Part shown: one piece after another, positions 51,608-62,536 of the stretch
How positions within the stretch are numbered: position 1 is the first letter of the stretch
Layout: each line of letters starts with the position of its first letter
Assembly (NCBI GenBank): GCA_008360955.1
Contig: LUCM01006645.1
Span: 136,479 to 200,478, forward strand
Origin: Fasciolopsis buskii
Taxonomy: Eukaryota; Platyhelminthes; Trematoda; Plagiorchiida; Fasciolidae
DNA length: 64,000 bases
Direction: 5' to 3'
Made by a program: the position numbers and the translations under genes
Notes under the pieces: model-generated
What the model was told of the DNA's origin: nothing
What the model saw: the letters and a program-made list of their open reading frames with translations, nothing else
Database searches by the model: none

Positions 51608-51802
51608 ATTTCCCTGATATGCAGCCTCAATCATCCTAACATTCTCGGTTGCATGGGTGTTGTTACCAGAAACAGAAAAATCTGCCTCCTCACCGAGTAC
51701 ATTCCACGTGGTTGTCTGCACAACCTCATCGTAGAACCGATCAGATATCCACTATCATGGCCAACACTAGTCTCGTTTGCCAAGGACATCGCCAGCGGAA
51801 TG
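51608..51802 (+). CDS. LIMK: LIM-kinase-like gene, hinge and alphaD-alphaE exon
   Basis: A 195-base exon, phase 0 at both ends: acceptor GTTGCAG before 51608, donor ATG|gtgagt at 51803. It encodes residues 118-182. ISLICSLNHPNILGCMGV matches the HPNVLKFIGV strand, ICLLTEYIPRGCLHNLI is the hinge (LLTEYI as in LIM kinases), and LSWPTLVSFAKDIASGM matches the SFAKDIASGM helix of LIMK almost word for word. This is the strongest single homology match in the window. Confidence 0.95.
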
Positions 51803-53465
51803 GTGAGTTTGCACATTTTTTCTCGTGCAACTTGACCGGATGGACTCAGGTGGTCAAAGAACACGAACCCCTTTTGGTTATAAACGATCCAAAAAAGCTC
51901 AATGATGCATGGGAATTTTAGCTATCAACTGATATGGTTTCTGGAATAGCTTATCATCTTCTGAGTCGCCAAATCATCAGTGGGAAACACGCCCCATTTC
52001 ACGATATAATTTTGACTGAAGGAAGCTCTCCTCGCCACACTCGTGGAGAAGATCATACATCATCAGAGATGCAGTATGTGCACACTAGAACTGTGTACAA
52101 GAAGAGAAAGTCTGACCCAAGGCCACAGTGATCATCATGAGATGCAGCTGATGATTTTATGGTCAAGCCAACGAAACTGCATTAATATGAGAACAAAACT
52201 ATAGACGGAGTTGAAGAGATGTCTTATGTAGTGGCTGTAAGAAGATGAGTGGATAAAGGTGGATGAATCAGGCTCATTCTCATATGTCCTCTTCCGAGTG
52301 GGAACATTAGGACAGATGCCAAGGTGGATATCATGAAACTATAGGGAATTTTCCTCTCCTCTTTCAAAAATGCGCTCAATCATCAAGCGGTCAATGTTAA
52401 ATCTCCCCAGACTACTTTCTGGGCCATACACTATGAATTACGCGAAATACATCAGCTATATCGATATTAACGATTAAATTCCTCTGCTGGTTTGTGTAAT
52501 GTCAGTTTCGTTTCGCTGTAAAAATTTCCTTCAGAACTTATCCTAGGAGTAAAACCAGAGCGAGCCCAATAGATGCTGTTAAGTACAGGATGCACATTCA
52601 AGGTACTGGTTCTTCTGAATTCCCCGTTGAAATTTCTAGAGGATGCAATTTCCGGTATGGAAGCAACCATCGAAAATAACGATTTTCGCCTGAAACTTGT
52701 TTTGAGCGTCGCGATGTGGTGATCAGCAGTAATCTAGCTACTGACAATAGTTTCAGTAGCGTAGCCGAAATTGTATTTCTTCCTATACACTTTAGTGACC
52801 GCAAACTGTAGACAAAAAAAGTGATGGAACAACAGCGTACGCACTTTTTCACCTGTTATGGTACCCCATCAGAAGATGTATAGCGTTCATCTGATTCGAA
52901 AGATATGAACACATGCTGGCATTGCTGTGTTTATTCACTCATTCGTGCATATTTTCATTTGTTTTCAATTAGTCATATAATAATTCATCTTGAGGCCGTC
53001 TTATAGCGGATCACGGTCTCACGCTTGTTTACCAGTGTATTTTTGTTTTCCCACCGCGCTGAAACACCAGTGATTGCTGAAATTCCTTGAAAATTACCAC
53101 TGAGCTGAAATTACTGACAAAGTTATAGTAGTATGTCAGTTCCCGTTAATTTCTGTTACCATTGCGGTTTTACCTAATCACGGAACGAGCTAGCATGAGA
53201 ATAGCAAATGACTTGTTTTTGATTTCCCGGAGCTCGTCTACTATTGACGGAGTGTAAGAAGGTCTTTATAGTACCCTGATTTACCAAGCCTCACTAGTCC
53301 TATGTGGAAGTACATACTAGTTGGGGGTGGTGCTCAGTCTAATCTGACTTATACTAGTACATCCGAACTGGAACCTCAAAGACCATCGTTATTTCCATCA
53401 TATGATCCTTGATAGAACAGTGAGCAAAATGATACATAAACTGGTCTTGTTTTTCTTTCTAAAAG
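51803..53465. other. LIMK: 1.66-kb intron of LIMK-like gene
   Basis: Begins gtgagt and ends ctaaaag. No recognised feature inside. Confidence 0.7.
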
Positions 53466-53531
53466 GATTTTCTCCATCAACACGATCTGCTACACCGCGA
53501 CTTGACCACTTGGAACTGTCTAGTGAGACAG
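53466..53531 (+). CDS. LIMK: LIM-kinase-like gene, catalytic-loop exon
   Basis: A 66-base exon (22 residues, phase 0), acceptor CTAAAAG, donor CAG|gtaagt at 53532. It encodes DFLHQHDLLHRDLTTWNCLV followed by RQ (residues 183-204). HRD (catalytic Asp194) and the Asn199 that chelates magnesium are intact. LIM kinases normally have HRDLNSHNCL and TESKs HRDLTSKNCL, so HRDLTTWNCL is intermediate. Too short to appear as a listed open frame, it was found by looking for the missing segment between SGM and DFG. Confidence 0.9.
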
Positions 53532-56310
53532 GTAAGTTTCTGCAATGGGAGTCAAATTTACGTGTATAAGATTTTCCGTTACTGTACGACCTGGGTTATT
53601 TTATCCTTCGGAAAGTTAGAAAAAGTGCCATATGGCAATGAGCTACTATCGAAGGGTTAAAACCGACAAATTTCCCTAACACAAACTGAGAATAAGAATA
53701 CTAGCTAATTCTGATAAGAAGGTTTGCTTCCTTACCCTTTCCCTAATCAATTGCTAACAGTCTGTAGTTACAGGCGAAATCATGGACAAAAATAAGTCCG
53801 TAACTCAATAAACTTTTTCACGCAATGTGCTTATCCTGCCAATGCAGACTGACTGTTTCCGATGACTTTTCCTTCGAATCGTCCATAGTCAGTTGGATTT
53901 CATTCTGTCGTTCATCGATCGCAAAACCCGAAATCGAGCTGAATACAGATTACAAAATTCCCAGGCTGATATGTACAAACTACGGTACATAATCAATGTA
54001 TGATCCGAACAAAAGAGTACACTTAACGAGGTCTACTGGTCATCAGTTCACGATTTATCCGAGAAAAAAAACGGATTTCTTCTGCGAATCATGATTTTCG
54101 ATAAGCGTGTGGATCCACTCGCGCCACTGAAGCCATTTGCAACCATCTCACGAGTATTTAGTTCCGAACAATCGTTATGCAAAACCACCTTACATAGAGG
54201 CCGAGTTGTGCTTGGCGAACTGGCTACTGGAAGAACGGAATATTCTGTGCTCCATGAATCTGGGCACAAACGGAGGGAGAGAACATAGTAGATATCACAG
54301 CATGCCAACGAAACTCCTGCCGCAGTTGAAAAGTCTTTCGGCTATTCCTTACTCGATCCGGAGACCAAAAGCTCATCTGTGTCTCATATGGAAAACTGCG
54401 CGTGATAGCATTATTACACGACGGGCAGTAACAAAGCTCTCTTCAATTCCTTGTGTACTGTTTTTCTCTAGCTAAACTACTTGTGGCACTTGACCGAAAT
54501 CGAGAATACCAAACAAAAAGAGCAAGTGAGCATTATTATTTTTCGTACTGAGTTTGAGTACTATCGGCAGACATTTGGTAAAATTAGTAAAAAAGTTGCT
54601 GACAAGCACTATAACGTTCAACTGCATCTCACAAATCTATCTTTATTCACACTAATGCATTAAGTCAGTCGTAACATCTAATTTGCGATGTGATTTCCAG
54701 TTGTGTGATTTTGTTTCAGTTGACTGCAAGAACCATCTTAATTTATCACCTTGTTTGTAGTTCAATTAGCCTGAGAATTCTCCGTCTAGGATCATCCGGA
54801 GCCTGAAGTGCTCGGATTGAGTTTTGTTCAAACCTTTCAGTTGCCATGAAAGACACTTCGCGACGTGCAAAAGTTTAGATATTCGAACGATGTGAAAGTA
54901 AAGAGATGGTGAACTATTGCTGCAATGTGAAGAACACAGTCGCTTTGAACAGTCGCAAGAACACGGTCTTCATTTTCCAACTGGGAAGATCTAGTCACCG
55001 TATTGCGTTCACGTCAACGCAGTGTCGATTTTTTTATACCGAAGGAAAACCTGGTTATACACACCCAAAAATTTTTCCCAAAACAGAGTGCCGGTGCTCT
55101 GTTGGTCATGCCAAAATATGCGCGGATATAGTTTTTGCGCTTCAGGTGACGTGATTTGGGCGATTTGTTTTCAGCGTCATATGTGCAATTAAATATTATC
55201 TGATCACCGGACAAGTTGGCACCCGCCATGATTTCACTTTAACGTGGAGACATCGTGTGTTGTGCAGGTCGAACGTCTGGCATTCATTTTGCCACCCGAT
55301 CGCCTATGAACACATTTGGATATAGAAAAATCTAAACCTCTAACAAAACATCGGCGCAGTCAAAAAATAATCGGTTTGAAAAAAATCATCTGGAAGGCTA
55401 TCAGAATGAAGAACGTAGGAATATCCAAATAGTCTATGGCCGAAATAATACAGATCAAGCAAAGAAACGTAAACATAAGGACCCAAGTATACGAGCACGA
55501 TGGTTAGTGAATACCTTCTTCGGGATCGGGTGGGTGGTGAAGGGGAACCTGCAGAAAGGATTGGTGAAATACTTGTAAGAACCACTAAACCAAGCTGCTT
55601 ATAACTCATATCGCCATCTAACAGGACTGGACAAAAGATCGGCGGCCGGGTAAGGTCTCTTCCATGGTTGCTCATATCCCTAGAATTAAAAATAGACCAT
55701 CATAATTCTGAAAACCTTTTGACAAAGTTTTGGAACTAATTACCAGTGACTTTTATTGGCCCTACTGGTAGGCTATGCTTTGGGAAGAATTGGGGCTGTT
55801 ATAACCGTCAGTGACGGAAACCCAGGACACTGGTCGAAGTACCGTTGATTTTCTCACAATATATTATTTCATAAGATTCTTTTCATTAAGATTCCCATGG
55901 TAATTATGCGAATAAGTGAGATCTAAGTTACTAAAGAAATCAAGCATTCTGAGTAGGAGGGAAAACTTTTGCAGCTGTGTACTTTGGTCGGTCGTAACGG
56001 GCTTTTTATCACACTGGTTGTCCTGGAGAGATCACCCGGAAACCCTGACGCAGATTTTTCGGCAAATTCTGCCTTTTAGAGCACAGATCGTCCACAGACT
56101 GCAAAATTTCTGTGACTCTGAACTTAGATGAGTGGTTTGAGAAACATTGTATTCAGTATGACGATCACACTTGACAGTGATAGGGGTTGGACTCAGCTGA
56201 CTGGATATGCTCATATAAGCTTCCTAGTATTGACTAATTTAATTTCCTGACTGGTTAATTTGTTGATTAAACTATATCTTATGTAAAACATTGATTTATC
56301 GATTTTCTAG
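53532..56310. other. LIMK: 2.8-kb intron of LIMK-like gene
   Basis: Begins gtaagt and ends TTTTCTAG. Open frames on both strands at 54048-54475 and 55340-55675 have no recognisable motif. Confidence 0.7.
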
Positions 56311-56487
56311 GACAATTCCGTGGTTGTGTCCGACTTCGGGCTATCCAAATTTGTCTATCAACCAAGAGACTTATTCTTCCAGGCAAAAGATCCAATTCAG
56401 CCGGCCTCAGAACCCGGTAATATTGAAGAAGACATCAGTCAAAACAAATTCAGGAAGCGTGGAGTTCGACCCAAGAGGCACACTGTA
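56311..56487 (+). CDS. LIMK: LIM-kinase-like gene, DFG and activation-loop exon
   Basis: A 177-base exon (residues 205-263, phase 0), acceptor TTTTCTAG, donor GTA|gtgagt at 56488. It starts DNSVVVSDFGLSKFVYQ, with DFG at 212-214. The activation loop is long and polar, then becomes strongly basic (KFRKRGVRPKRHTV). Thr262 in RHTV aligns with the regulatory threonine of LIM kinases (KKRYTVV), which ROCK and PAK kinases phosphorylate in animals. The basic insert before it is a LIMK hallmark. Confidence 0.95.
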
Positions 56488-56651
56488 GTGAGTGCAGCCT
56501 ATTTGATCTTTATTCCACTTAACATTCAGTCGTGATCACTTTGATGCCGGTTGTCACTTAGTTACATATGAGTAACCTTCTGATAAATTATTTCCCATCC
56601 TAAAAAAGCGCCCTCATTCACATAGATGCACTCAACTTTCCTGTCATAAAG

Positions 56652-56911
56652 GTTGGTAGCCCGTTCTGGATGGCACCGGAAATGCTTGCGGGCAAGCCGT
56701 ATAACAACGCAGTGGATGTGTACTCTTTCGGTATAATTCTCTGCCAATTGTTGGCGCGATGCGATGCCGACCCGGACCATATACCTCGTGAACCAAACCG
56801 CATGTCTGTGGATATAGAGAGATTCCTGGCCGGTGAACGAGTTTCAGAAGATAGACCGGACATGTTGGTGGCAATGGCCGTTCGATGCGTCGATTTTGAA
56901 CCCGATTCCAG
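56652..56911 (+). CDS. LIMK: LIM-kinase-like gene, C-lobe exon (APE, DVYSFG)
   Basis: A 260-base exon starting in phase 0 after CATAAAG and ending in phase 2. It encodes VGSPFWMAPEMLAGKPYNNA (APE at 271-273), VDVYSFGIILCQLLARC (Asp285 of subdomain IX), DADPDHIPREPNR, a variable segment, then VRCVDFEPDSR. DADPDxxPR is a LIMK/TESK-family signature. VGSPFW is closer to TESK than to the VGNPYW of LIMKs. The donor is CCAG|gcaagt, a GC donor rather than GT. Read-through would end at a stop after 34 extra residues (at about 57015). Confidence 0.95.
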
Positions 56912-57209
56912 GCAAGTCAAAATCCTGATCACTCTCACAAGAATCATAATCTACGTAGATCACTGTTCTCAATCTGAAGCCTTAAAAGTTCGGACAGCAT
57001 TTATTCCTGATTGACAAGTATTATCGATATTTCCGCAACAAGCGCCAGGTGAATAGTCCTAGGTCTAATACGCAAAAGCATAAAGAACGAATTGCTTGAG
57101 TCTGTATTCCTACTATTTAGTGTCGAGGGTGTACAAAAATAGGCTGCATTGGCGTTACTTAGAAGACAGACCACGTCGTGAGTTCAGCAGATATTTCATT
57201 TTAGCCATA
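56912..57209. other. LIMK: Start of GC-AG intron
   Basis: Intron from gcaagt at 56912 to the acceptor ending at 59296 (2385 bases). This first part has no feature. Confidence 0.75.
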
Positions 57210-57860
57210 CATTGCGAACTCGCCAGGGAAGAAAAATGAGACGCATTCACAAAAAGTAACGCACACATTCAAAGAAATACGGCACTGGTAAACACTGATG
57301 GTTAATGAGCCCGCCAGTGCTGCTCAGGATTATTTTGGATCAACTCGATGCGGTACCCACCAACGCGAGCATGAAATTATTTTTGACTCATGTGCCACAA
57401 GATTATGGAATCGCTATGTTAATATCTAATATACAGGCAGCCCACTAAATTGTCATGTAAGAATATCAAACATGTTTTGGATAACACCGAGGCTTACGTT
57501 GTGGTATTTTTAAATGAACCATACCCCAGACCAAGGCGTGCTTTCATACGAACTAAATTGGATTCGAAGAAAACCACTCTACGTAAAGTAGCATTTTGAC
57601 GAAATTCGAGGAAGTGGAACTCGAAGCGTCCTTCGAAAAGGCTGTCATTTTATTAAACCACACGTCCCTCTGAAATTCGGCGAATATCTTCGTCATCGTA
57701 ACGGCAAATTCTCCCTATTGGAGGGATTTCTCTTATTTTACTCGCACAAAAGTGAGCAATTTGGACGATCATAAGAAGGCTGAGTCAACTTTTCTGAAGA
57801 ATTTGTTGCTGCAATGCTCTGTTCGGAAAAGTTTCACGGTTCATCATCTGCCATACATGA
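57210..57860 (+). repeat. Diverged dispersed repeat, copy B
   Basis: Collinear partner of 50320-51020. Landmarks are TAAACACTGATGGTTAATGA followed by GCCCGCC (about 57290), GAAAACCACTCTA (about 57569) and AATATCTTCGTCATCGTAAC followed by TCTCCCTATT (about 57683-57720). Like copy A it lies in an intron of the kinase gene and in the same orientation. Confidence 0.6.
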
Positions 57861-58329
57861 ATAAGGGTGAACATAGAAATTTAAATTTACTAAGATTTTT
57901 TGTCCGCTACATTGTGAAGTCAAAAATTAGCTCATTGCTACACTTTCGCGAAAACAACATTGGTAATTAGCGTAGCGCACACGGATGACCTTGGGGCCAA
58001 CATCAACTTCGATGTAAATCGATATTCCTCTTAGGCAAAAATTCTCCAAATTCTGATCAACAATTTTTACTAAACCTTAATTAGTGTACAATCTTTCAGT
58101 TATTAAAGAAGTACCTTAAGCTTATATCTGGAAGCCATCGTGGGTGAAATATTCCTCCAGTAGATAGCTTCCATCGAACAAACAAGCTCACTTACATTTA
58201 TGAATATAGTCTAGGGTAAGTCCAAAGGCCCTTTCAAGGAAGATTGTTCAATTTTCACTTTCTATTAGGTTTTCATCTTTCATGTTGAAACGACTTTCCC
58301 TTGACAGACGAGGGCACTCAGATTTCATA

Positions 58330-58570
58330 AGGAAGACCCGGCCGGCGGCGGTCCAGTGGACTGAGCATCACCCCGAAGTCAGAGAGGTTCGAACATGAGG
58401 TTCGCCGGACACTGGTGGTAGATGACAAATCGCTGTTACCCGGCTCGTTACCGCGCAAGACCTTGTGTGGTTCTATATCACTCCAATTTCCAGGGTCATA
58501 ACTGCAAGTCCATTCGCACCCCCTCTTCTCCGTGTGGGCTCTAGTCGACATAGGGCAAGTCTCTTTCACT
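58330..58570 (+). repeat. tRNA-like SINE candidate
   Basis: Contains a box A-like GGTCCAGTGG at 58350-58359 and a box B-like GGTTCGAACAT at 58386-58396, at normal spacing for a polymerase III internal promoter. They are followed by a GC-rich body unlike the AT-rich surroundings. Different in sequence from the SINE at 31 kb. The ends are not defined. Confidence 0.45.
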
Positions 58571-59296
58571 ACTCTCAGGCTTCAAACTATGCCTTAAAAA
58601 ACAAATGAATTTATGTTATTAGCTGATACCTCCAGATACTTTGTATAAGCTAATGCACCCGAATATTAGAAAAGAATATTTCCGATTACATCACATACAA
58701 CTACACTCTACCAAAGCAGAAACCAACCTTGTTTGTCTAAAATGTGGTAACCTTTTGGCAGATTTGAGTATTGAAAACTGAAATGACCAACGGGCTTACA
58801 CCGAGTGATTAGCTTCGTTATAGCTAAAAATGAGGATTTATGGAGACATTTTCGTGTAAAAGGAATGGTGAGATCTCAATGTTTACATCATTTACGCTGA
58901 TTGCCTGATAGCGAAGCTGCCTAAGTAATAATAAGTAGATGGAGAAATTACTCACGAAGTTCAACAAAAAAATAGGTGCTTTAACGACTCAGTCCCCCAC
59001 GACGCTCCCTGCACGATCGAATCAGTCTTTGGCGGCAGATGACAATTCGTTCTCGCTCGAATTGTTACTATGCTTGACCAACTGATATCTAATATGAATC
59101 TATGCCACTACGAATTTCAGAATAATAATTGTCAGCTCACCACTCTCCCCCCAGTGTAGTGGGCCCTAAAAGTTAAGGGAAATGGCCCCCCACTAAAAAC
59201 TTGGGTCAAGCATGTCGTAAAAACGTCATACAATAACTTGCGTGAATTAACTTTTGTTCATTTGCCTACTGAGCAGTCAATATCCTTTACATTTAG
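58571..59296. other. LIMK: Rest of GC-AG intron
   Basis: No gene recognised. Ends with TTTACATTTAG acceptor at 59296. Confidence 0.6.
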
Positions 59297-59453
59297 GCCT
59301 ACTTTCTTGGACTGCCTGGAATGGTTGGAAGATTGCCTTCTCTATTTGACTACCGGCCATATGGTATCAAATGAACTAACAAGTCCTAAGTATTCCAATG
59401 TCGAACCGAAAGAAAACGGCGTGAACCAGAAGCAAGAAGCTGAACGAAAATGA
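59297..59453 (+). CDS. LIMK: LIM-kinase-like gene, terminal exon
   Basis: A 157-base exon: the first base completes the Arg codon split by the GC-AG intron (AG|G), giving DSRPTFLDCLEWLEDCLLYL, the last kinase helix (compare ESRPAF / EKRPSFVKLE in LIM kinases). The protein then has a short polar tail ending QKQEAERK and a TGA at 59451-59453. The tail is shorter than in vertebrate LIMKs. The correct Arg and SRPxF motif at the junction are what prove the GC donor. Confidence 0.93.
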
Positions 59454-61559
59454 GGCGTTCCGACTGGAAGAATTGAATGTATACAGCAACAGCAACAACG
59501 GAATCGGGGACTGAAACAGTTCAGTTCATGTGATTTATCAGGTCTCCCTGTGACTGTTTTATTACATCGACCACTTTCAAAAGCATTTGCTCAATGTTTG
59601 TCCAAAAACTAAAAATATATCCGGCTTTAATTGCTTCCGCATTTTATTGTCTTCATCAATTAGATTGCTCTTCGAATGACCAATTGATATTTTTTGGAAC
59701 CACTTACGTACTGAGTCCTGACTAATTTGCACAGCCTCATCAAATTAAATGGTGCGTTATCCACCTTGGAAAATACACATTTAGCTTACAACATTTCGTG
59801 AGCACCATGAAAGGGAATCAAATCAAATCCCGTTTTAGCTCAGAAGTATCTTGCACTGTTTCGTTGAGACGTCGAGCAAAGCCTGCCAACACAGAATGTT
59901 TGAACACTGATAACTAACTGAGCAGTAATGCACAAACAGTTAACGTAGTTCACGATAAGTAAGCTGGAATACATTACAGACCGGTTAGATGACATTTCCG
60001 GTATTATGTGTAAAACGGTACAGAACATGAGTTTAATCACGATGCAGCTACCGTGGATTCACCGAGCTTATTTAAGTGGTTAGATTCCGCCCAATCAGGA
60101 TGCGCTGTTGGCTGGGCGGTCCGTGCTGTCGGAGTGATGGAGCATACATAGACGTGTCTACGCCATCGATGATTAGACTCATGTGACTTACGGACAAATA
60201 CACGGACATACAGCACAGCGCATATATGTCGACCGCCAACCGTATACATCCTTGCTTGGGGATTCAAATAACATGGAACTAGTGACGTACATATACGAGT
60301 AACTATATTGGTCGCTGAATTCGCGAATAAAAAGACGGCTCGTCATGATTTTGGCATTCATGGGTTCCCCTCGTGAAGAACTAACATTGCCGGACAGGCA
60401 ACTTCTGTACCAGCCAATATTGGCTCGATGCGTGTTGTGCGACAACTTGACGCTGTTAGTGTTTCTGATATATCATTACCTGCATTACATTTTTTGACTA
60501 CACCACGCACTATTCGTGCATTGCTTCCCATTATCTACTGAGACAACAGATTCAAACGTTATCGAATGAAACAGTCCGTTTCATCGTGTAGTTGGCTGAC
60601 TCAGCCAAAACGTGGGTGCAGAAGCGCTCGACCATATTCATTTCATGTCGTTCGTCTGAGTGTATGCGTGGATCGACAAAGCAATTTGGACTCTTCACGT
60701 ATGATACAATGTCTGGTTTGCATCGACGCACTAAACAGTACAGATATAGTTAGTGGATTCACGATAAAATGATTGTGTACGGTCCGCTAATAACTTCAGA
60801 ACCATTGTATGGTCAGTGTTGGAATGTTGAATAAATGCGCTAAGATGCCCATGCCGTACGCTACCGCATCCGGAGAGTTGTTTTAGGGATCCGTTAGTTA
60901 CTTTGAAGTCCCTTATAAATAAACGGGAAAAGTAACAACGGATGTATAATCCAATGCGACAGGATGCATTAGAGTAGAGAGCAGAACACTAATGTTTTCC
61001 ACACACTACAGTCTAGTTTAGTTTGACTGCATCAGATTTCGGCCCAGACTTACACAGAAGGATTTTGTCAATATAGATTTGGTCAGGTTTTCTTGGTTCT
61101 ATGGTAGGAAGATGAATGATTCTGCACCGTTCTATAAAGCCATACTAATCACTAGAATGGATCCCAGCTATTCCCAAGTGCAAACTTTAGGAACAGATAA
61201 CACAGATCACAACACTTACGCAAACTTTTAGACGATGATATCCACGTAAACGGGAAGGCTATGGGGAACGAAAGTGCCACTGAAGTAGGCTAGAGAGGCT
61301 AACTTTTCAACTGTTCACGAGCAGAACATTCGAAATCGTGAATTTTGATAGGCGGAATCCAAATGATATTTTATAAAGCGAACAACCAATACTCATAACT
61401 CTAAGGCATACAAATGCAAACAACCCTCTTTAAAATTATGTAAAGATTAATTACAAGGTTTTGATATAGAAGTTCGCACAGCCAAACACTGCGATCTCCA
61501 GGTCGGTACACAGCTCCTTCCCCAGAGGGAAACTAACAAAGCAACCTTTCGACAGAACT
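59454..61559. other. 3' flank of LIMK gene and intergenic sequence
   Basis: No gene recognised. No canonical AATAAA follows closely; an AATAAA is seen at about 60326, and an ATTAAA near 59744 is an alternative. The minus-strand frames around 60037-60445 show no known motif. Confidence 0.4.
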
Positions 61560-61940
61560 GAGATCGTACTATGCGCCCTCCTTGGAGCGTGAGTCATCTA
61601 GGAAACCAAATAACCCAACACAGTTATTCGTGAAGTCGCTGAAGGTTCGCCAAGAAATGCACGGACCTAGCGGTCCATTTTCCCAACTGCATTATCGTCT
61701 AAACGTGCGACTTTGACATGGATAATAGATATGACCTCTAGTTTTCCGTTGCAGTCAATTTCATCGAATCGATCGTGCCGTTCCATCATTTTGAGTGGCC
61801 CTTCGTATGAGCGTTGTAAGGATGTTCGGACGCTATCCACATGTGCAAAAAAGTAGTTGCACGTTGGCAGCCCTGCAGATAAGTAAACCGATTGTAATTG
61901 TTCCCGTGAGAAGTGCGACCGCAAGTGACGCATATGTGCA
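61560..61940 (-). mobile_element. Ty3/gypsy-like integrase C-terminal remnant
   Basis: On the minus strand the frame 61933-61667 shows QSVYLSAGLPTCNYFFAHVD, then SVRTSLQRSYEGPLKMMERH and IDCNGKLEVISIIHVKVARL. This is the pattern at the C-terminal end of Ty3/gypsy integrases: TCxxVFVRVD, PLQxPYEGPFxV, then DxNGKxExVSIDRLKPA. Only this end is present and substitutions are many, so it is a dead fragment. The sequence downstream on that strand may be the adjoining LTR, but I see no clear terminal repeat. Confidence 0.65.
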
Positions 61941-62044
61941 ACTAATTATTGACAGTAAGGAGTACAGATATTAACTTTTACTTTACCCACAGCGAAGTAG
62001 CACCATTTAGACGATAACTTTGGTGAATATGAACTCTTCAATGG

Positions 62045-62536
62045 ATGAGTATGAATGCAGATTGCAACCCCAAAAGAACGATTGGGACAGTTCGTGAGGA
62101 GAACTTTGAGGTATCGATGAAATTGATCAACCGGGATGCAGTTGTACTCGAACGGTGTATACCTCAAAGCAGTTTTGATTCTAAATGTTCTCTACGATCG
62201 GTGGCTACCGTGGTTCGGCAACTATACGAAACAAACTCTTTCCACAAATGCAGATACCATGCTTTCATTTTCTATACCGGGGATGGAAACAGTCGCCAGC
62301 TAAGGAATAAATCCGACAAACACAGAGAGAAGATACCTACATCCCTATCACAAAATGAAACGGCCCATGACATCCAGGTGAATATAAGAAAACAGATCCC
62401 AAACGGGTCTGCAGACGTCTGTTTACCCGGGTCTACAGACAGTGAACGCCTGCGCGAGCTCACTAGCGGAATGATTTTCGTATTGAGCCAGATGAACCCA
62501 CTGAATAGCTTGGCTATAATGCAGTCACCCGGATGA
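62045..62536 (+). CDS. 163-codon open frame, unknown
   Basis: An unusually long open frame for this window, beginning MSMNADCNPKRTIGTVREEN and ending in a TGA at 62536. It is hydrophilic with several charged runs and no membrane segment, and I recognise no domain. It lies downstream of the kinase gene and next to the gypsy remnant on the opposite strand. It might be an exon, part of another transposon, or chance. No strong splice sites were identified at its edges. Confidence 0.25.
   Translation: MSMNADCNPKRTIGTVREENFEVSMKLINRDAVVLERCIPQSSFDSKCSLRSVATVVRQLYETNSFHKCRYHAFIFYTGDGNSRQLRNKSDKHREKIPTSLSQNETAHDIQVNIRKQIPNGSADVCLPGSTDSERLRELTSGMIFVLSQMNPLNSLAIMQSPG

Noticed and set aside
51530..51864. 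Minus-strand frames opposite the kinase hinge exon
   Set aside because: They are antisense shadows of the exon at 51608-51802.
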